64,000 bases of DNA from the NCBI GenBank assembly GCA_963921255.3, contig CAWUEW020000003.1, positions 558,001 to 622,000 of the forward strand, read 5' to 3'. The notes under the pieces were generated by a model. It saw only the letters and a list, made by a program, of their open reading frames with translations. It was not told the origin of the DNA and ran no database searches. This DNA is from JANSYL01 sp963921255 (GTDB lineage: Bacteria > Pseudomonadota > Alphaproteobacteria > Rhodobacterales > Rhodobacteraceae). Both the position numbers and the translations under genes were made by a program. This document shows positions 60,666 through 64,000 of the stretch, piece by piece. Position 1 is the first letter of the stretch; the number at the start of each line of letters is the position of its first letter.

Positions 60666-60694
60666 AAACGCCGCTCTTCGGGGCGGCGTTTTTC
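60666..60694 (+). terminator. Rho-independent terminator of icd
   Basis: AAACGCCGC (60666-60674) pairs with GCGGCGTTT (60683-60691) and runs into TTTTT. It lies 28 bases after the icd stop and separates icd from ihfB. Confidence 0.85.
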
Positions 60695-60910
60695 GGGCCA
60701 TCCGGCCCGGACTGCGTCCCCGAATCGACCGCGGATATCAGCGCGATGGCCGATGGGTCGCCGCGGAACGCAGGCGCGTTCGGGCAAAATCGCGGAGAAA
60801 AACAGCGCTCATCCCCGGACTAACCCCCCTGACAGGCTTGGATTTTGGTGTTCACATGAAGTTTATGCGCCTATAGTGCCCTATGGGGTCCCGCTTGAAA
60901 TAGGTGTGTC

Positions 60911-61195
60911 ATGATACGCTCGGAGCTGATTCAGAAAATCGCGGATGAAAACCCGCATCTCTACCAGCGCGACGTTGAGCGGATCGTGAATGCCATCTTC
61001 GAAGAAGTGATTGAGGCCATGGCCGCCGGCGACCGCGTGGAGTTGCGCGGGTTCGGGGCGTTTTCTGTCAAAAAGCGCGACGCGCGCGTCGGCCGGAATC
61101 CGCGGACGGGCGAAAGTGTCGAGGTTGAGGAAAAGCACGTGCCTTTCTTCAAGACCGGGAAACTGCTACGGGATCGATTGAACGGCTCCGAGTAA
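60911..61195 (+). CDS. ihfB: IHF beta subunit
   Basis: The 94-aa HU/IHF-family DNA-bending protein starts MIRSELIQKIADENPHLYQRDVERIVNAIF. It has the IHF-beta arm GFGAFSVKKRDARVGRNPRTGE, including the proline that intercalates into DNA (RNPRTG). With IHF alpha it bends DNA at specific sites. The 216 bases between the icd terminator and this gene should contain its promoter, but I cannot place -35/-10 confidently. Confidence 0.95.
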   Translation: MIRSELIQKIADENPHLYQRDVERIVNAIFEEVIEAMAAGDRVELRGFGAFSVKKRDARVGRNPRTGESVEVEEKHVPFFKTGKLLRDRLNGSE

Positions 61196-61216
61196 CCCCG
61201 AAAGGTCCAGTCCGGG

Positions 61217-61585
61217 ATGAGACTTCTCCGACTTCTAAAATATGCGTTCCTGATCGTTGTCGCGATCGGGTTGGTTCTGGTGGCCATGGCCAACCGTGAC
61301 ATCGTCACCTTGGAATTGATCCCGGTCGAATTGAGCAGTTGGGTCGGCGTGCATTACGCAATCGAACTCCCACTGTTTCTCGTGGTGTTGGGCGGCGTGG
61401 TTGTTGGTCTTTTGGTCGGTTTTGTCTGGGAATGGATCCGTGAAAGCCGCCACCGCAGCGAAGCCAAGACGCAACGTCGCCAGGCGCAGCGGCTGGAGCG
61501 CGAAGTGCGCGAGATGAAAGGCCGCGAGAACGAGGGCAAGGACGAAATTCTCGCGCTTGTCGACGACGCCAGCGCGGCCCGCTAG
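61217..61585 (+). CDS. lapA: LapA-domain (DUF1049) small membrane protein
   Basis: The 122-aa protein has two N-terminal membrane helices (residues ~8-25 and ~47-75, FLVVLGGVVVGLLVGFVW) and a basic, coiled-coil-prone C-terminal tail (SEAKTQRRQAQRLEREVREM). This matches LapA/DUF1049, linked in E. coli to LPS synthesis control with LapB. Its place directly after ihfB and before trpF is a recurrent alphaproteobacterial arrangement. Confidence 0.85.
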   Translation: MRLLRLLKYAFLIVVAIGLVLVAMANRDIVTLELIPVELSSWVGVHYAIELPLFLVVLGGVVVGLLVGFVWEWIRESRHRSEAKTQRRQAQRLEREVREMKGRENEGKDEILALVDDASAAR

Positions 61586-61591
61586 ACCCAG

Positions 61592-62251
61592 ATGGACATT
61601 GCGATCAAGTTTTGTGGCCTGACCCGGCCGCAGGATATCGCCGCGGCCGCTGATGCGGGCGCGCGGTATGTGGGGTTTGTGTTCTTTCCGAAATCGCCCC
61701 GCAATGTCAGTGCCGACATCGCCCGACCCTTGGCCCTGGACGTGCCGCCCGGCGTGGCGAAGGTCGGGCTGGTCGTCGATCCGGACGACGACACCCTGAC
61801 GCGCCTTTTGGCCGATGTGCCACTCGATGTGCTCCAACTTCACGGTCATGAAAGCCCGGCCCGTGTCGCCGAGGTGAAGCAAAAGTTCGGCCTGCCGGTC
61901 ATGAAAGCGGTCGGCATCGCGGACGCCAGCGATCTGCCCCAGATCGACGCCTACGCCGCAGTTGCGGATCAACTCTTGATTGACGCCAAACCGCCCAAGG
62001 GCGCGGATCTTCCCGGCGGCAATGGGTTGTCCTTCGATTGGCAGCTTCTGGCGGGACGCAAGTATTGGACCAAACCCTGGATGCTGGCGGGCGGGCTGTC
62101 CCCCGCCAACGTCGCGGAAGCGGTGCGCCGCACAGGCGCGAAGCAGGTGGACGTGTCCTCGGGCGTGGAATCACGCCCAGGCGAGAAAGACCCGGCCAAG
62201 ATGGCGGCCTTTGCTGCGGCATTGACCGACCCGGCGCCGCCCCGCCTTTAA
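61592..62251 (+). CDS. trpF: TrpF, phosphoribosylanthranilate isomerase
   Basis: The 219-aa TIM-barrel isomerase of tryptophan biosynthesis begins MDIAIKFCGLTRPQDIAAA, where C8 is the catalytic cysteine. It contains LQLHGHESPARV and LLIDAKPPKGADLPGGNGLSFDW (general-acid Asp), then WMLAGGLSPANVAEAV and VDVSSGVESRPGEKDPAKM near the C-terminus. It is six bases after lapA and separated from trpB by a small ORF. Confidence 0.95.
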   Translation: MDIAIKFCGLTRPQDIAAAADAGARYVGFVFFPKSPRNVSADIARPLALDVPPGVAKVGLVVDPDDDTLTRLLADVPLDVLQLHGHESPARVAEVKQKFGLPVMKAVGIADASDLPQIDAYAAVADQLLIDAKPPKGADLPGGNGLSFDWQLLAGRKYWTKPWMLAGGLSPANVAEAVRRTGAKQVDVSSGVESRPGEKDPAKMAAFAAALTDPAPPRL

Positions 62252-62274
62252 CGCTCTGCTAACCATCATTGGCC

Positions 62275-62592
62275 ATGCTGAGGCCGATGACAGGCTTGCC
62301 CGATCATATGACACCGGAGATGTGGCTGGCGCAGGTGTTCGCCTCGCAGGAAGCGCGCCGCGGTGGCGTCCTCAAACGACAGATCGCGGATGTTGAACGT
62401 CTTGTCGGGCGGGACCGGTTCCTGGATGCGGCTGCCGCGCGCGGCTTCCAAGTGCTTCAGAACGGGCGCCATTTCATCGTTCTTTGCAACCTGCACCCTG
62501 TTCATCGCCTGCGCGCCCCGAACGGGCTTTCCAAAGCCCGTTCCGAACCCGCCGCGCGGCGGGTTCTGACGCGGTTTCAAAACCGCGTCTAA
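62275..62592 (+). CDS. conserved hypothetical small protein between trpF and trpB
   Basis: The protein is about 105 aa (MLRPMTGLPDHMTPEMWLAQVFASQEARRGGVLKRQIADVERLVGRDRF...). A small protein of this type at this locus seems to recur in roseobacters: basic, no membrane span, perhaps nucleic-acid-binding. Function unknown. Other in-frame ATGs at 62287 and 62308 are possible. The last ~25 codons (from about RAPNGLSKARSEP) are encoded by three consecutive hairpins, and the TAA falls between the third and fourth. The C-terminus therefore looks like an extension created by insertion of a palindromic element. Confidence 0.6.
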   Translation: MLRPMTGLPDHMTPEMWLAQVFASQEARRGGVLKRQIADVERLVGRDRFLDAAAARGFQVLQNGRHFIVLCNLHPVHRLRAPNGLSKARSEPAARRVLTRFQNRV

Positions 62593-62612
62593 AAGGCGGT
62601 TTTCACCGCCTT
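62520..62612. repeat. array of four consecutive perfect hairpins
   Basis: Four inverted repeats follow one another with only 1-3 bases between them. They are GAACGGGCTTT/AAAGCCCGTTC (62520-62543), GAACCCGCC/GGCGGGTTC (62545-62566), GACGCGGTTT/AAACCGCGTC (62568-62589) and AAGGCGGT/ACCGCCTT (62593-62612). The stems differ in sequence, so this is not a simple tandem repeat. It overlaps the 3' end of the small ORF and precedes trpB. Confidence 0.92.
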
Positions 62613-62673
62613 GCCCTTGCCGAGGGGCGGGGACCGGGCTACCCCTCTGTGGGTTCAAGGAAGGGGCGCGGAT

Positions 62674-63903
62674 ATGCCAGACGACATACTGAACAGTTTC
62701 ATGACCGGACCCGACGAAAATGGCCGGTTCGGCGATTTCGGCGGCCGGTTTGTAAGTGAGACCCTGATGCCGCTCATTCTCGAGCTGGAGCGTCAGTACG
62801 AGCACGCCAAGACCGATGACAGCTTCTGGGCGGAAATGCATGATCTCTGGACGCATTACGTCGGCCGTCCCTCGCCGCTTTATTTCGCCGAGCGTCTGAC
62901 CGAGCAACTGGGCGGCGCCAAAATCTACATGAAGCGCGACGAGTTGAATCACACCGGAGCGCACAAGATCAACAATGTGCTCGGCCAGATCATCCTGGCG
63001 CGGCGGATGGGCAAGACCCGGATCATCGCGGAAACCGGCGCGGGCCAGCATGGTGTGGCAACCGCAACGGTCTGTGCGAAGTTTGGGTTGAAGTGCATCG
63101 TGTACATGGGCGCGCATGACGTTGAACGCCAAGCGCCGAATGTGTTCCGGATGAAGCTTCTGGGCGCCGAGGTGGTGCCGGTCACGTCGGGGCGGGGCAC
63201 GCTCAAAGACGCGATGAACGACGCTTTGCGCGATTGGGTGACCAATGTCCGCGACACGTTCTACTGTATTGGCACCGTGGCCGGGCCGCATCCCTATCCC
63301 GCGATGGTGCGGGATTTCCAGGCGATCATTGGCAAGGAAGCCAAGGCGCAGATGATGGCCGCGGAAGGGCGTTTGCCCGACACGATCATCGCGGCCATCG
63401 GCGGCGGGTCGAACGCGATGGGTCTGTTCTTCCCGTTCCTTGACGACAAGGACGTCTCGATCATTGGCGTGGAAGCCGGCGGCAAAGGCGTGAACGCGAA
63501 GATGGAGCATTGCGCCAGTCTCACGGGCGGACGTCCGGGCGTTCTGCACGGCAACCGCACCTATCTGTTGCAGGACGAGGATGGCCAGATCTTGGAAGGG
63601 CATTCGATCTCTGCAGGGCTCGATTACCCGGGCATCGGCCCGGAACATTCATGGCTGCACGAGATCGGGCGCGCGCAATACGTCTCCATCACGGATGTCG
63701 AAGCGCTTGAGGCCTTCCAGCTGTGCTGTCAGACAGAGGGCATCATTCCGGCGCTCGAGCCGTCCCACGCGCTTGCGCATGTGGCCAAGATCGCACCGGA
63801 ACTGCCGGCGGATCACATCATCTGCATGAACATGTGCGGACGCGGCGACAAGGACATCTTCACGGTGGCCCGCGCCTTGGGATGGGACATGCAGGAGGCC
63901 TGA
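62674..63903 (+). CDS. trpB: TrpB, tryptophan synthase beta chain
   Basis: The 409-aa PLP enzyme has the Schiff-base lysine K98 in NHTGAHKINN, the catalytic-loop Glu in ETGAGQHGVATA, and the phosphate-binding GGGSNAMG. It condenses indole with serine. The ATG at 62674 (MPDDILNSFM) follows AAGGAAGGGG; a longer frame begins in the hairpin array and is rejected. Confidence 0.95.
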   Translation: MPDDILNSFMTGPDENGRFGDFGGRFVSETLMPLILELERQYEHAKTDDSFWAEMHDLWTHYVGRPSPLYFAERLTEQLGGAKIYMKRDELNHTGAHKINNVLGQIILARRMGKTRIIAETGAGQHGVATATVCAKFGLKCIVYMGAHDVERQAPNVFRMKLLGAEVVPVTSGRGTLKDAMNDALRDWVTNVRDTFYCIGTVAGPHPYPAMVRDFQAIIGKEAKAQMMAAEGRLPDTIIAAIGGGSNAMGLFFPFLDDKDVSIIGVEAGGKGVNAKMEHCASLTGGRPGVLHGNRTYLLQDEDGQILEGHSISAGLDYPGIGPEHSWLHEIGRAQYVSITDVEALEAFQLCCQTEGIIPALEPSHALAHVAKIAPELPADHIICMNMCGRGDKDIFTVARALGWDMQEA

Positions 63904-63923
63904 CGCCGGTCAAGCCCGCGCGG

Positions 63924-64000
63924 TCACATACCGTGCTGCTGGAGCACGTCCAGCGGCACGATATCAAGGGCACGTTCATGCGTGGCCGCGAGGTTCACGC
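63924..64000 (-). CDS. 3' end of an unidentified minus-strand gene
   Basis: An open frame enters from the right edge and ends at a TGA at 63924-63926. The visible C-terminus is VNLAATHERALDIVPLDVLQQHGM. Codon use looks native, and a gene convergent with trpB would be unsurprising. The fragment is too short to identify. Confidence 0.45.
   Translation of the reverse strand, partial: VNLAATHERALDIVPLDVLQQHGM

Noticed and set aside
1..64000. CRISPR array, tRNA or rRNA genes, insertion sequences
   Set aside because: I saw no spaced direct-repeat array, no tRNA-like cloverleaf, no rRNA sequence and no transposase or integrase frame. The GQH tract is coding and the palindromes lack transposase genes.

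Overview
The window is GC-rich, densely packed alphaproteobacterial DNA, most likely from a Roseobacter-group member of the Rhodobacteraceae. The basis is gene content and synteny: an alphaproteobacterial C-P lyase cluster with a DUF1045 gene, a monomeric NADP-isocitrate dehydrogenase, an aerobic (cob-type) corrin cluster under cobalamin riboswitches, a glgP-B-C-A-X-malQ-pgm glycogen locus, and the order ihfB-lapA-trpF-small ORF-trpB. Many neighbouring genes are translationally coupled by ATGA or TGATG overlaps.

Layout. (1) 1-2.25 kb is a lower-GC accessory island. It carries an EcoRI-family adenine methyltransferase broken by a one-base frameshift, a DUF262-HNH nuclease-like protein and a 56-aa ORF, and it abuts a truncated SARP-type regulator. 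(2) 2.8-6.0 kb has two convergent, overlapping genes: a PAP2/vanadium-haloperoxidase-like protein that begins with thirteen Gly-Gln-His repeats, and a subtilisin-like protease. (3) 6.2-19.8 kb is a full phosphonate system: phnF, phnGHIJKL and phnN (frameshifted), a DUF1045 2H-phosphoesterase-like gene, phnM, a second phnM, the phnD-C-E-E transporter and a hexapeptide acyltransferase. Candidate Pho boxes and a candidate PhnF operator accompany it. (4) 19.8-22.9 kb is a copper efflux module (copA-cueR) with a textbook 19-bp-spacer MerR-type promoter. (5) 23.0-37.1 kb holds an SMP-30 family protein and the glycogen/maltodextrin operon.

(6) 37.1-52.2 kb is the corrin pathway (cobF, cbiM, cobA, cobB, cobM, cobE, cobL, cobJ, cobI, cobH, cobG, cobN, cobW, DUF1636). 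It lies almost entirely on the minus strand, has two cobalamin riboswitches, and carries cobK alone on the opposite strand inside the array. (7) 52.2-53.8 kb has cobalt-type nitrile hydratase genes; the alpha subunit appears inactivated by a small deletion. (8) 54.1-58.3 kb is a ugpBAEC-type glycerol-3-phosphate ABC transporter. (9) 58.4-63.9 kb has monomeric isocitrate dehydrogenase, ihfB, lapA, trpF, a small ORF that runs through a four-hairpin array, and trpB. The right edge clips the 3' end of one minus-strand gene.

How the parts connect. PhnD-C-E-E should import phosphonates. PhnG-H-I-J-K-L with PhnM should convert them to a cyclic ribose phosphate and a hydrocarbon, and the Pho boxes suggest control by phosphate starvation. 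The cob genes, the CbiM-like permease, CobW and the nitrile hydratase share a cobalt theme. Three genes (methyltransferase, phnN, nthA) carry apparent frame disruptions. Two are single-base changes in homopolymers, so either pseudogenisation or residual sequence error is possible. The most unusual signals are the GQH-repeat haloperoxidase-like protein paired with a protease, the palindromic arrays at 9979-10021 and 62520-62612, and the antisense cobK whose start codon shares two bases with that of cobL.
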